Of a stretch of DNA of 64,000 nucleotides, positions 56,882-64,000 are shown piece after piece. Source of the DNA: Bordetella hinzii LMG 13501 (GTDB taxonomy: Bacteria; Pseudomonadota; Gammaproteobacteria; Burkholderiales; Burkholderiaceae_B); assembly GCF_001548475.1 (NCBI RefSeq), contig NZ_LRUJ01000011.1, positions 1 through 64,000 of the forward strand, written 5' to 3'. Each line of letters opens with the position of its first letter. Position 1 is the first letter of the stretch. Position numbers and translations under genes: made by a program. The notes below the pieces were generated by a model. That model ran no database searches. It was not told the DNA's origin and worked only from the letters and a program-made list of their open reading frames with translations.

Positions 56882-57946
56882 GTGATACGCATCGCTATAG
56901 ACTGCATGGGCGGGGACTACGGTCTGCCCGTTACCATACCGGCCGCGCTCGAGTTCGTCCGGCAATATCCGGATACCCGGCTGTTGCTGGTCGGGCAACC
57001 CGACGCGATCGAAGCCGCGTTGGCCGAACATCGTTCGGCCCCGCGTGACCGTCTCGAAATCGTTGCTGCCTCCGAGGTCGTCACCATGGACGACCCCGTG
57101 GAGGTGGCTTTGCGCCGCAAAAAAGACTCGTCCATGCGACTGGCCGCCCAGGCCGTCAAGGACGGTCGGGCCGACGCCTGCGTGTCGGCCGGCAATACCG
57201 GCGCCTGGATGGCGATTTCCCGTTATGTGCTCAAGACGCTGGACGGCATAGACCGGCCGGCGATCGCGACCTCCATCCCCAACCAGACCGGTGGCGCCAC
57301 CACGGTGCTCGATCTGGGGGCCAATGTCGACTGCACGGCAGAGCATCTGCTGCAGTTCGCCATCATGGGCGCCGCGCTTGCGCAAGCCGTCGATCATCTC
57401 GATAGTCCGACCGTGGGCCTGTTGAACATCGGCGAGGAAGTCATCAAGGGCAATGAGGTGGTCAAGGAAGCCGCCGAACTGCTGCGCGCCAGTCCCCTCA
57501 ACTTCCGTGGCAACGTGGAAGGCGATGATATTTTCAAGGGCACGGTGGACGTGGTCGTCTGCGACGGCTTTGTCGGCAATGTCGTGCTCAAATCCGTCGA
57601 AGGGTTGGCGAAGATGCTGTCCAGCGTCATTCGCGAAGAATTCAAGCGCAACTTCATCACGCTGTTGGCCGGCGCTGTTGCCACGCCGGTCCTGAACCGG
57701 CTGCGCCGCCGCGTCGACAACCGCCGCTATAACGGCGCGGCCTTGTTGGGTCTGCGTGGCGTGGTGATCAAAAGCCATGGCTCGGCCGATGCCTATGCCT
57801 ACGGCTTTGCGCTGCAGCGCGCGCGTGAGGCCGTCGCCAGCAGGCTGCTGGAACGTACGGCCCAGACCGTGGCCCAGATCACGGAGCGCGTCCAACTGAA
57901 CGAGGCTGCCGCGAACAATGCCGCGGCTGCGGGGGGCACCGTTTGA
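56882..57946 (+). CDS. plsX: Phosphate acyltransferase PlsX
   Basis: PlsX converts acyl-ACP to acyl-phosphate for phosphatidic acid synthesis. The GTG at 56882 ([17 protein letters not shown]) gives 354 residues, normal length. Visible motifs include [37 protein letters not shown] and [14 protein letters not shown]. Its stop overlaps the fabH start by one base (TGATG), indicating coupling. Confidence 0.97.
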   Translation: MIRIAIDCMGGDYGLPVTIPAALEFVRQYPDTRLLLVGQPDAIEAALAEHRSAPRDRLEIVAASEVVTMDDPVEVALRRKKDSSMRLAAQAVKDGRADACVSAGNTGAWMAISRYVLKTLDGIDRPAIATSIPNQTGGATTVLDLGANVDCTAEHLLQFAIMGAALAQAVDHLDSPTVGLLNIGEEVIKGNEVVKEAAELLRASPLNFRGNVEGDDIFKGTVDVVVCDGFVGNVVLKSVEGLAKMLSSVIREEFKRNFITLLAGAVATPVLNRLRRRVDNRRYNGAALLGLRGVVIKSHGSADAYAYGFALQRAREAVASRLLERTAQTVAQITERVQLNEAAANNAAAAGGTV

Positions 57947-58932
57947 TGAGCAAGGCAATGAAATATTCGGTCATCGCAGGCTCGGGGGGCTATCTGCCCG
58001 AGCGTGTCGTGTCCAACGACGACCTGGCCGCCGAACTGGCCAAGCGCGATATCCAGACATCGGATGCCTGGATCGTGGAGCGCACGGGTATCCGCCAGCG
58101 TCACCTGGCCGAGCGTGGCGTGACCACCAGCGTGCTGGCCACGGAAGCCGCGCGGCGCGCCATGGCGGATGCCGGCGTCGGCCCCGCCGACCTGGACCTG
58201 ATCATCGTGGCGACTTCCACGCCGGATTTCGTCTTCCCGAGCACGGCCTGCCTGGTGCAGGCCAATCTCGGGGCCAAGGGCGGCGCGGCATTCGACGTGC
58301 AGGCCGTGTGCAGCGGCTTCGTCTATGCGCTGACCACGGCGGACAGCTTCGTGCGCGCCGGCCGCGCCCGCTGCGCGCTGGTGATCGGCGCCGAAGTGTT
58401 CTCCAGCATCCTGGACTGGAATGACCGCAGCACCTGCGTGCTGTTTGGCGACGGCGCCGGCGCCGTCGTGCTCAAGGCCGCCGACGAGCCCGGCATCCTG
58501 GCCGCGCAGCTGCATGCCGATGGCGGCCAGACCAAGATCCTCTGTGCCGCGGGCAATGTCGCTTATGGCGAGGTGACCGGCGATCCCTTCCTGCGCATGG
58601 ACGGGCAGGCGGTGTTCAAGCAGGCCGTCACGGTGCTGGACCGCTCGGCGCGCGACGTGTGCGCCGAAGCGGGCATGACCATCGACCAGGTCGATTGGCT
58701 GGTGCCGCACCAGGCCAACGTCCGCATTCTCAATTTCCTCGCCCGCAAGCTCAACGTGTCGGCCGACCATGTCGTCGTGACCGTTGACCAGCACGCCAAT
58801 ACTTCGGCGGCCAGCGTGCCGCTTGCCCTGGATGTGGCGCGCCGCGACGGCCGCATCAAGCCCGGCCAGCATGTCCTGATGCAGGGCGTGGGCGGCGGCT
58901 TCACCTGGGGCTCGGTGCTGGCCCGCATGTAG
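57946..58932 (+). CDS. fabH: 3-oxoacyl-ACP synthase III
   Basis: FabH condenses acetyl-CoA with malonyl-ACP to begin fatty acid synthesis. From the ATG at 57946 it has 328 residues with the Cys-His-Asn triad: Cys122 in VQAVCSGF, the histidine in VPHQANVRI and Asn in QHANTSAAS. The TTG just before (57943) is not needed. Another ATG four codons downstream (57958) is possible. Confidence 0.97.
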   Translation: MSKAMKYSVIAGSGGYLPERVVSNDDLAAELAKRDIQTSDAWIVERTGIRQRHLAERGVTTSVLATEAARRAMADAGVGPADLDLIIVATSTPDFVFPSTACLVQANLGAKGGAAFDVQAVCSGFVYALTTADSFVRAGRARCALVIGAEVFSSILDWNDRSTCVLFGDGAGAVVLKAADEPGILAAQLHADGGQTKILCAAGNVAYGEVTGDPFLRMDGQAVFKQAVTVLDRSARDVCAEAGMTIDQVDWLVPHQANVRILNFLARKLNVSADHVVVTVDQHANTSAASVPLALDVARRDGRIKPGQHVLMQGVGGGFTWGSVLARM

Positions 58933-58990
58933 CGCGGCCGGGCGCCAGCCCGCCGCGCGGTTCGATAACGAAGAGAGATCACGGACCACC

Positions 58991-59926
58991 ATGAAACTCG
59001 CATTTGTGTTCCCCGGCCAAGGTTCCCAATCCGTCGGCATGATGGATGCATGGGCAGGCAACGCCGCCGTGGCCGATGTGCTGGCCCGCGCCGGGCAGGC
59101 GCTGGGCCAGGATCTGGCCGCCCTGATCGCGCAGGGACCCGCCGAACAGCTCAATCTCACCACCAACACCCAGCCGGCCATGCTGGCTGCCGGCGTGGCC
59201 TGTTTCGCTGCCTGGCGCGACGCCGGCGGCCCGCTGCCCGCGGTCATGGCCGGTCACAGCCTGGGCGAATACGCCGCGCTGACGGCCGCCGGTTCCCTGG
59301 CCCTGGAAGACGCCTTGCGGCTGGTGCGCGTCCGCGCCGATGCCATGCAGGCCGCCGTGCCGGTCGGTACCGGCGCGATGGCCGCCATCCTGGGCCTGGA
59401 CGATGACACCGTGCGCGCCGTGTGTGCGCAGTCCGGCCAGGGCGAAGTGGTCGAGGCCGTCAATTTCAATGCGCCGGCCCAGGTCGTGATTGCCGGCCAC
59501 AAGGCCGCCGTCGAGCGCGCCTGCGAGGCCGCCAAGGCGGCGGGCGCCAAGCGCGCGCTGTTGCTGCCGGTGTCGGCGCCGTTCCACTCCAGCCTGCTCA
59601 AGCCGGCTGCCGAGGTGCTGGCGCGCGCGCTGGCCGAGGCGCCGGTGCAATCGCCCGAGGTCCCGGTCATCAACAACGTGGACGTGGCCGTGCAATCCGA
59701 TCCGGCCGCCATCCGCGATGCGCTGGTTCGCCAAGCGTGGCATGCGGTACGCTGGGTCGAGACCCTGCAGGCCATGAAGGCCCAGGGCGTGACCCATGTG
59801 ATTGAATTCGGCCCGGGCAAGGTCCTGACCGGCCTGACCAAACGCATCGACGGCGACCTGACCGGCCTGGCCGTGACGGATCCCGCCTCGCTGCAAGCCG
59901 CGCTGGCGCTCGTCAAGGGAAATTGA
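58991..59926 (+). CDS. fabD: Malonyl CoA-acyl carrier protein transacylase
   Basis: FabD loads malonyl groups onto ACP. The 311-residue protein has FVFPGQGSQSVGM at the start, nucleophile Ser90 in AGHSLGEYAAL, the histidine of SAPFHSSLLKPA, and the ending segment EFGPGKVLTGLTKRI. It is separated by 58 bases from fabH and is three bases from fabG. Confidence 0.97.
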   Translation: MKLAFVFPGQGSQSVGMMDAWAGNAAVADVLARAGQALGQDLAALIAQGPAEQLNLTTNTQPAMLAAGVACFAAWRDAGGPLPAVMAGHSLGEYAALTAAGSLALEDALRLVRVRADAMQAAVPVGTGAMAAILGLDDDTVRAVCAQSGQGEVVEAVNFNAPAQVVIAGHKAAVERACEAAKAAGAKRALLLPVSAPFHSSLLKPAAEVLARALAEAPVQSPEVPVINNVDVAVQSDPAAIRDALVRQAWHAVRWVETLQAMKAQGVTHVIEFGPGKVLTGLTKRIDGDLTGLAVTDPASLQAALALVKGN

Positions 59927-59928
59927 GT

Positions 59929-60681
59929 ATGGAACACACCACGAAAGACCTGGAAGGCAAGATCGCGCTGGTGACCGGCGCCACCCGCGGCATCGGCCGC
60001 GCCATCGCCCTGGAGCTGGCCGCCCGCGGTGCCAAGGTCGTCGGTACGGCCACGTCCGAAACCGGTGCCGCGGCCATCACCGAAGCCCTGGCCGCCAGCG
60101 GCGGTCGCGGCGTCGTGCTGAACGTGACGGATGCCGCCGCGGTGGACGCCCTCATCGATGAGCTTGGCAAGGAGGGCGGTGGCCCCCATATCCTGGTCAA
60201 CAATGCCGGCATCACGCGCGATACGCTGGCCATGCGCATGAAGGACGACGACTGGGGCTCGGTGATCGATACCAATCTGAGCGCCGTTTTCCGCCTGTCG
60301 CGCGCCGTGCTGCGCAACATGATGAAAGCCCGCTGGGGTCGGATCATCAATATCACGTCCGTGGTGGGTTCGGCCGGTAATCCCGGCCAGGCGAACTACG
60401 CCGCCGCCAAGGCAGGCGTGGCCGGCATGACGCGCGCGCTGGCCCGCGAATTGGGCAGCCGCAACGTCACGGTAAACTGCGTGGCTCCCGGCTTCATCGA
60501 TACCGATATGACGCGGGTGCTGGGCGAAGAACAGACCGCGGCCCTTTTGCAACAGATTCCGCTGGGCCGCCTGGGCGCCCCGGCTGACATCGCCAATGCG
60601 GTCGGCTTCCTGGCCAGTCCGTTGGCGGGTTACATTACAGGTACGACCCTGCACGTCAACGGCGGGATGTACATGCAATAA
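59929..60681 (+). CDS. fabG: 3-oxoacyl-ACP reductase
   Basis: FabG reduces 3-oxoacyl-ACP with NADPH. From the ATG at 59929 (MEHTTKDLEGKIALVTGATRGIG) it has 250 residues. The cofactor-binding motif is VTGATRGIGRA, with NNAGITRD, and the catalytic Ser-Tyr-Lys lies in TSVVGSAGNPGQANYAAAKAG. It is a classical short-chain dehydrogenase/reductase. It follows fabD by two bases. Confidence 0.97.
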   Translation: MEHTTKDLEGKIALVTGATRGIGRAIALELAARGAKVVGTATSETGAAAITEALAASGGRGVVLNVTDAAAVDALIDELGKEGGGPHILVNNAGITRDTLAMRMKDDDWGSVIDTNLSAVFRLSRAVLRNMMKARWGRIINITSVVGSAGNPGQANYAAAKAGVAGMTRALARELGSRNVTVNCVAPGFIDTDMTRVLGEEQTAALLQQIPLGRLGAPADIANAVGFLASPLAGYITGTTLHVNGGMYMQ

Positions 60682-60839
60682 ACGCGGCATCCTGGCCCGG
60701 CTCCAGGGCCGGCCAGCCTGCCGTTCCGACACCCGCAGGCCCATGCCTTCCGGTTGTTCCGGAAGCTGCGGCCCGGTTCCACCGCCTCTCGGCGGCAGGG
60801 GCCGAAGAGACGCGGTGTTATTTTTCTCACGGCCCGGCG

Positions 60840-60867
60840 TTTGCATTCCTCAACGCTTGGCTATAAT
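60840..60867 (+). promoter_or_regulatory. Candidate acpP promoter
   Basis: A perfect TATAAT (60862-60867) follows a TTTGCA -35-like hexamer (60840-60845) with a 16-base spacer. The intergenic region also carries a CCGCC/GGCGG hairpin (60782-60795). Strong separate promoters for acpP are common because ACP is abundant. Confidence 0.55.
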
Positions 60868-60897
60868 TCGCGGGATTTTTCCCAATTGGAGATCTGC

Positions 60898-61137
60898 ATG
60901 GAAAGCATCGAACAGCGCGTCAAGAAGATCGTCGCTGAACAACTTGGCGTGAACGAAGCCGAGATCAAGAACGAGTCCTCCTTCCTTGACGACCTCGGTG
61001 CCGATTCGCTCGACATGGTCGAGCTGGTCATGGCCCTCGAAGACGAATTCGAGACCGAGATCCCCGACGAAGAGGCCGAAAAGATCACGACCGTGCAACA
61101 AGCGATTGACTACATCAATTCGCACGGCAAGCAGTAA
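60898..61137 (+). CDS. acpP: Acyl carrier protein
   Basis: This 79-residue acidic carrier has the phosphopantetheine serine Ser37 in [21 protein letters not shown]. It is a typical four-helix ACP that shuttles acyl chains between fab enzymes. It has its own promoter region and a 172-base gap to fabF. Confidence 0.98.
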
Positions 61138-61309
61138 TCAGCGCAAGCCTATCTATCCCGCGTCTTCGGGCGCAGGGAGTCAGGGCGGTTTTGGGTATTG
61201 CCGTGCAATCCGCGCGGGGAGGCATCCGGCCGGGTTGGCCCGGTGATCCCGCGTGGTTTGCGGGGCCAGCCAAAAACCGCCTTTACTTTGTCTGTTTGAG
61301 GAGTCATCC

Positions 61310-62539
61310 GTGAAGCGACGTGTCGTCATCACCGGCTTGGGCATCGTTTCCCCCGTGGGCAACGATGTGGCCACCGCTTGGGACAATATCGTCAACGGAC
61401 GTTCTGGCATTGGCCGTATCACGCGATTCGATCCGTCGGCCCTGACCACCCATATCGCGGGCGAGGTCAAAGGCTTTGACGTCACGCAGTATGTCCCGCC
61501 CAAGGAAGCGCGCCAGATGGATACCTTTATCCATTATGGCCTGGCTGCCGGCGTGCAGGCCTGGCGCGATTCAGGTCTCGAGGCCACCGAAGAGAACGCT
61601 GATCGCATCGGCGTCATTGTCGGATCGGGCATCGGCGGTCTGCCGCGCATCGAAGAAACGCAGACGGATCTGCTGGCCAAAGGCCCGCGCCGTATCTCGC
61701 CCTTCTTCGTGCCGGGTTCGTTGATCAACCTGATCTCCGGCCATCTGTCCATCATGTTTGGCCTGAAAGGCCCCAGCTACGCGGTCGTCTCCGCGTGCAC
61801 GACGGGTCTGCATAGCATCGGCGACGCCGCCCGCCTGATCGAATACGGCGATGCCGACGTGATGATCGCCGGCGGCGCCGAGTCGACCGTCTCCCCCCTG
61901 GGGATCGGCGGCTTCGCGGCCATGCGGGCGCTGTCCACGCGCAACGACGATCCGACCACGGCCTCGCGCCCCTGGGATCGCGATCGCGACGGTTTCGTGC
62001 TGGGCGAGGGTGCCGGCGTGCTGGTGCTCGAAGAGTACGAGCATGCCAAGAAGCGCGGCGCGCGCATTTATGGCGAGTTCGTCGGCTATGGCATGAGTTC
62101 GGATGCGCACCACATCACCGCGCCTGACAAGGACGGCCCGCGCCGCGGCATCGTCAATGCCTTGCGCAACGGGGCGATCAACCTGGAAGACGTCGACTAC
62201 GTCAATGCGCACGGCACTTCCACGCCCCTGGGCGACAAGAACGAAAGCGACGCCCTCAAGCTGGCCTTCGGCGATCATGCGCGCAAGCTGGTCGTGAACT
62301 CCACCAAGTCCATGACCGGCCATCTGCTGGGCGCGGCGGGGGGGATCGAGGCCGTGTTCACGACACTGGCGCTCTACCACCAAGTCTCGCCGCCCACCAT
62401 CAATATCTTCAATCAGGACCCCGAGTGCGATCTGGACTATTGCGCCAATGAAGCTCGCCAGATGAAGATCAATGTTGCGCTGTCCAACTCCTTTGGCTTT
62501 GGCGGGACCAACGGTTCGATGGCCGTTCGCCGGGTTTGA
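61310..62539 (+). CDS. fabF: 3-oxoacyl-ACP synthase II
   Basis: FabF elongates acyl-ACP chains. The GTG at 61310 ([20 protein letters not shown]) with a GAGGAG ribosome binding site gives 409 residues. The Cys-His-His triad is Cys163 in [11 protein letters not shown], the histidine in [13 protein letters not shown], and the histidine in [13 protein letters not shown]. In-frame sequence from 61253 lacks similarity and is rejected. Its stop codon overlaps the next gene. Confidence 0.97.
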   Translation: MKRRVVITGLGIVSPVGNDVATAWDNIVNGRSGIGRITRFDPSALTTHIAGEVKGFDVTQYVPPKEARQMDTFIHYGLAAGVQAWRDSGLEATEENADRIGVIVGSGIGGLPRIEETQTDLLAKGPRRISPFFVPGSLINLISGHLSIMFGLKGPSYAVVSACTTGLHSIGDAARLIEYGDADVMIAGGAESTVSPLGIGGFAAMRALSTRNDDPTTASRPWDRDRDGFVLGEGAGVLVLEEYEHAKKRGARIYGEFVGYGMSSDAHHITAPDKDGPRRGIVNALRNGAINLEDVDYVNAHGTSTPLGDKNESDALKLAFGDHARKLVVNSTKSMTGHLLGAAGGIEAVFTTLALYHQVSPPTINIFNQDPECDLDYCANEARQMKINVALSNSFGFGGTNGSMAVRRV

Positions 62540-62970
62540 CGTTGGGCCTGGGCCAAGCGTGGCATTTCGAGGTGCCCGCCGGCTTGCCGGCGGGCGCTCG
62601 CTGGCCCGTGGCCGGGCCGGCGTTTCTTGCGGCCCTGGCAGGCATGGCCCAGCCCTGGCTGCTGCCGGCCCTGCCGCTGGCCTTGCGCCGGCCCGGCCGG
62701 CCCGTGCAGGCTTTGCGTGTCCATCCCGACCCCCGGTATTGGCAAGCGCGCCGCGCCGGGACCTGGCAGCCCGTCCGCCTGCGGCGGGCGGTTCGCCATC
62801 GGAGCCATATGGTCCTGACGCTTGAGCCGCATGGCCGCAACTGTGTTACAAACAGCAAGATCAGCTGCACCGTCTGGCCGCAAAATATGGCGCCGGATCA
62901 GTGGCGGCGCCTGGGCGTAGTGGCTGGGGTTGCCGGGTGCAGGGCGGCATTTCGCAAAGGGGCGTCATGA
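62536..62970 (+). CDS. Small protein resembling YgfX/CptA, between fabF and rpoE
   Basis: This 144-codon frame has a TTG at 62536 that overlaps the fabF stop (TTGA), and its end overlaps the rpoE start (ATGA, 62967-62970). The middle hydrophobic stretch (about residues 25-52) could form a two-helix hairpin. The C-terminal third ([12 protein letters not shown]...[18 protein letters not shown]) resembles YgfX, a small membrane protein that partners SdhE/YgfY in other bacteria. The gene is weakly supported as coding by its exact fit between two genes. No YgfY partner lies here. Another TTG at 62542 is an alternative start. Confidence 0.55.
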   Translation: MTLGLGQAWHFEVPAGLPAGARWPVAGPAFLAALAGMAQPWLLPALPLALRRPGRPVQALRVHPDPRYWQARRAGTWQPVRLRRAVRHRSHMVLTLEPHGRNCVTNSKISCTVWPQNMAPDQWRRLGVVAGVAGCRAAFRKGAS

Positions 62971-63566
62971 GCGAACGCGACGTCGACGCCGAACTTGTCG
63001 CGCGTGTGCAACGCGGTGACAAGAAAGCATTCGACCTGCTGGTCCTGAAGTACCAGCGCAAGATCCTGCGCCTGCTGGCGCGGATGATCCGCGACCCGGC
63101 CGAGATTGAGGACGTGGCGCAAGAGGCTTTCATCAAGGCGTATCGGGCGTTGCCGCAGTTCCGGGGCGAAAGCGCCTTCTACACCTGGCTTTACCGTATC
63201 GCCATCAATACCGCCCGCAATTGGCTGGCCTCGTCGGGGCGCCGCCCCAGCGCGCCCAACGCAATTGAGACGGAAGACGGTGAAACTTTTAACGAAACCG
63301 ACAACCTAACCGATATAAGCACGCCGGAAGCCATGTTCGCCAGCCGCGAAATTGCCGAGACGGTCAATGCGGCCATCGAGGAATTGCCCGAGGAGCTGCG
63401 GACGGCTATCGTCCTGCGTGAGATCGAAGGTATGAGTTACGAAGACATCGCCCAGAGCATGGACTGCCCCATCGGCACGGTTCGCTCCCGCATTTTTCGC
63501 GCGCGGGAAGCGATCGCCAATCGGTTGCGTCCCCTGCTTGACACCGATGCCGAGCGTCGCTGGTAA
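62967..63566 (+). CDS. rpoE: RNA polymerase sigma-E factor (ECF family)
   Basis: RpoE directs transcription of envelope stress genes. From the ATG at 62967 it has 199 residues. Region 2 holds DLLVLKYQRKILRLLARMIRDPAEIEDVAQEAFIKAYRALPQF and the -10 recognition helix; region 4 holds ELPEELRTAIVLREIEGMSYEDIAQSMDCPIGTVRSRIFRAREAI. The start overlaps the preceding stop, so translation may be coupled. The next gene is its anti-sigma factor. Confidence 0.96.
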   Translation: MSERDVDAELVARVQRGDKKAFDLLVLKYQRKILRLLARMIRDPAEIEDVAQEAFIKAYRALPQFRGESAFYTWLYRIAINTARNWLASSGRRPSAPNAIETEDGETFNETDNLTDISTPEAMFASREIAETVNAAIEELPEELRTAIVLREIEGMSYEDIAQSMDCPIGTVRSRIFRAREAIANRLRPLLDTDAERRW

Positions 63567-63578
63567 GGAGTGGCAGTC

Positions 63579-64000
63579 ATGCAAACAGCAGCCAAGTCCG
63601 TGATCGCCGAAGCCTCATTCGAGGAATCGGTTTCCGCCTGGATGGACGGCGAAGGGTCAGAGGACTTTTTGAATCAACTGGTGTCCCCCCAAGGCCGCAA
63701 GACCTGGGACAGCTATCACCTGATCGGCGACGCGCTGCGCAGCGCCGATCTGGTGATCAATCCGAGCAAGGACTTCCAGGCCCGCCTGTCGCGGGCGCTG
63801 GACGCCGAATTGCCCATCGTGGCCGCGCCCCGCCGCCGCTCGCACCTGCGCCTGGGCCTGTCCGGCCTGGCCGTGGCCGCCGCCGTGGCGACCGTGGTCT
63901 GGGTGGCGCAGCCCTATGTGTCGTCCGGCCCCAGCCCGTCGGCGCCGGTGCTGGCCGATGCCAGCCGCGACGACCCGGGCCTGCGCGATTATCTCGAAGC
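63579..64000 (+). CDS. rseA: Anti-sigma-E factor RseA, 3' end outside window
   Basis: The ATG at 63579 lies 12 bases after rpoE with a GGAG upstream. About 140 codons are visible. The N-terminal cytoplasmic domain has FEESVSAWMDGEGSEDFLNQL and RKTWDSYHLIGDALRS, the sigma-E-binding RseA_N pattern. A single membrane helix lies around residues 90-110 (LGLSGLAVAAAVATVVWVA), then the periplasmic region starts. It holds RpoE inactive until regulated proteolysis. Confidence 0.93.
   Translation, partial: MQTAAKSVIAEASFEESVSAWMDGEGSEDFLNQLVSPQGRKTWDSYHLIGDALRSADLVINPSKDFQARLSRALDAELPIVAAPRRRSHLRLGLSGLAVAAAVATVVWVAQPYVSSGPSPSAPVLADASRDDPGLRDYLE

Overview
The window is a high-GC, gene-dense stretch of a betaproteobacterial chromosome, most likely Bordetella or a close relative in the Alcaligenaceae. 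The support is a Par27-type periplasmic parvulin next to bolA/yciB/msrB, a PagL lipid A deacylase, MHS and HAAT transporters typical of the family, an intracellular PHA depolymerase, and a yceF-like / yceD-rpmF-plsX-fabHDG-acpP-fabF-rpoE-rseA block. I see no rRNA or tRNA genes, insertion sequences, prophage or CRISPR arrays. Nearly everything is core or metabolic, with intact reading frames and uniform codon use.

Layout. 1-9.0 kb: end of a family-4 uracil-DNA glycosylase, lplT (reverse), then smc, zipA and ligA (forward). 9.0-11.3 kb: a reverse cystine-type ABC importer. 11.5-13.1 kb: divergent AraC regulator and glutathione S-transferase. 13.2-15.3 kb: reverse msrB-yciB-bolA-Par27. 15.3-17.2 kb: forward biotin ECF transporter bioMNY. 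17.4-22.3 kb: forward branched-chain-type ABC importer with a fused permease-ATPase. 22.3-30.5 kb: reverse block holding a second complete branched-chain-type importer, a lone antitoxin-like regulator, a class IV aminotransferase and a phosphocholine-specific phospholipase C. 30.7-34.6 kb: nth, a soluble RsxB, phaZ, fpr and fdxA (reverse). 34.7-41.4 kb: pncB and a RidA protein, a flavin reductase/mtfA pair, relA and an MHS transporter. 41.6-45.8 kb: argE, trpB, trpA, accD. 46-49.8 kb: pagL and rne. 50.3-53.6 kb: rluC, a HAD phosphatase and msrPQ. 53.6-55.7 kb: amiD-like amidase, RsmI-like methyltransferase and Maf/YceF (reverse). 55.9-64 kb: the fatty-acid/phospholipid block running into sigma-E and its anti-sigma factor, which is cut by the window end.

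Functional themes are envelope building (fab genes, plsX, accD, lplT, pagL, amiD), envelope and redox repair (Par27, msrB, msrPQ, rpoE/rseA), amino acid uptake (three ABC systems) and genome or RNA upkeep (udg, smc, ligA, nth, rne, rluC). I did not find a clear-cut undescribed system. The items most worth a second look are the fabF / YgfX-like / rpoE coupling, the structured rne leader, the long yceD leader, the soluble RsxB beside nth, the RsmI-like/Maf pair, and the second branched-chain-type block with its lone antitoxin and aminotransferase.
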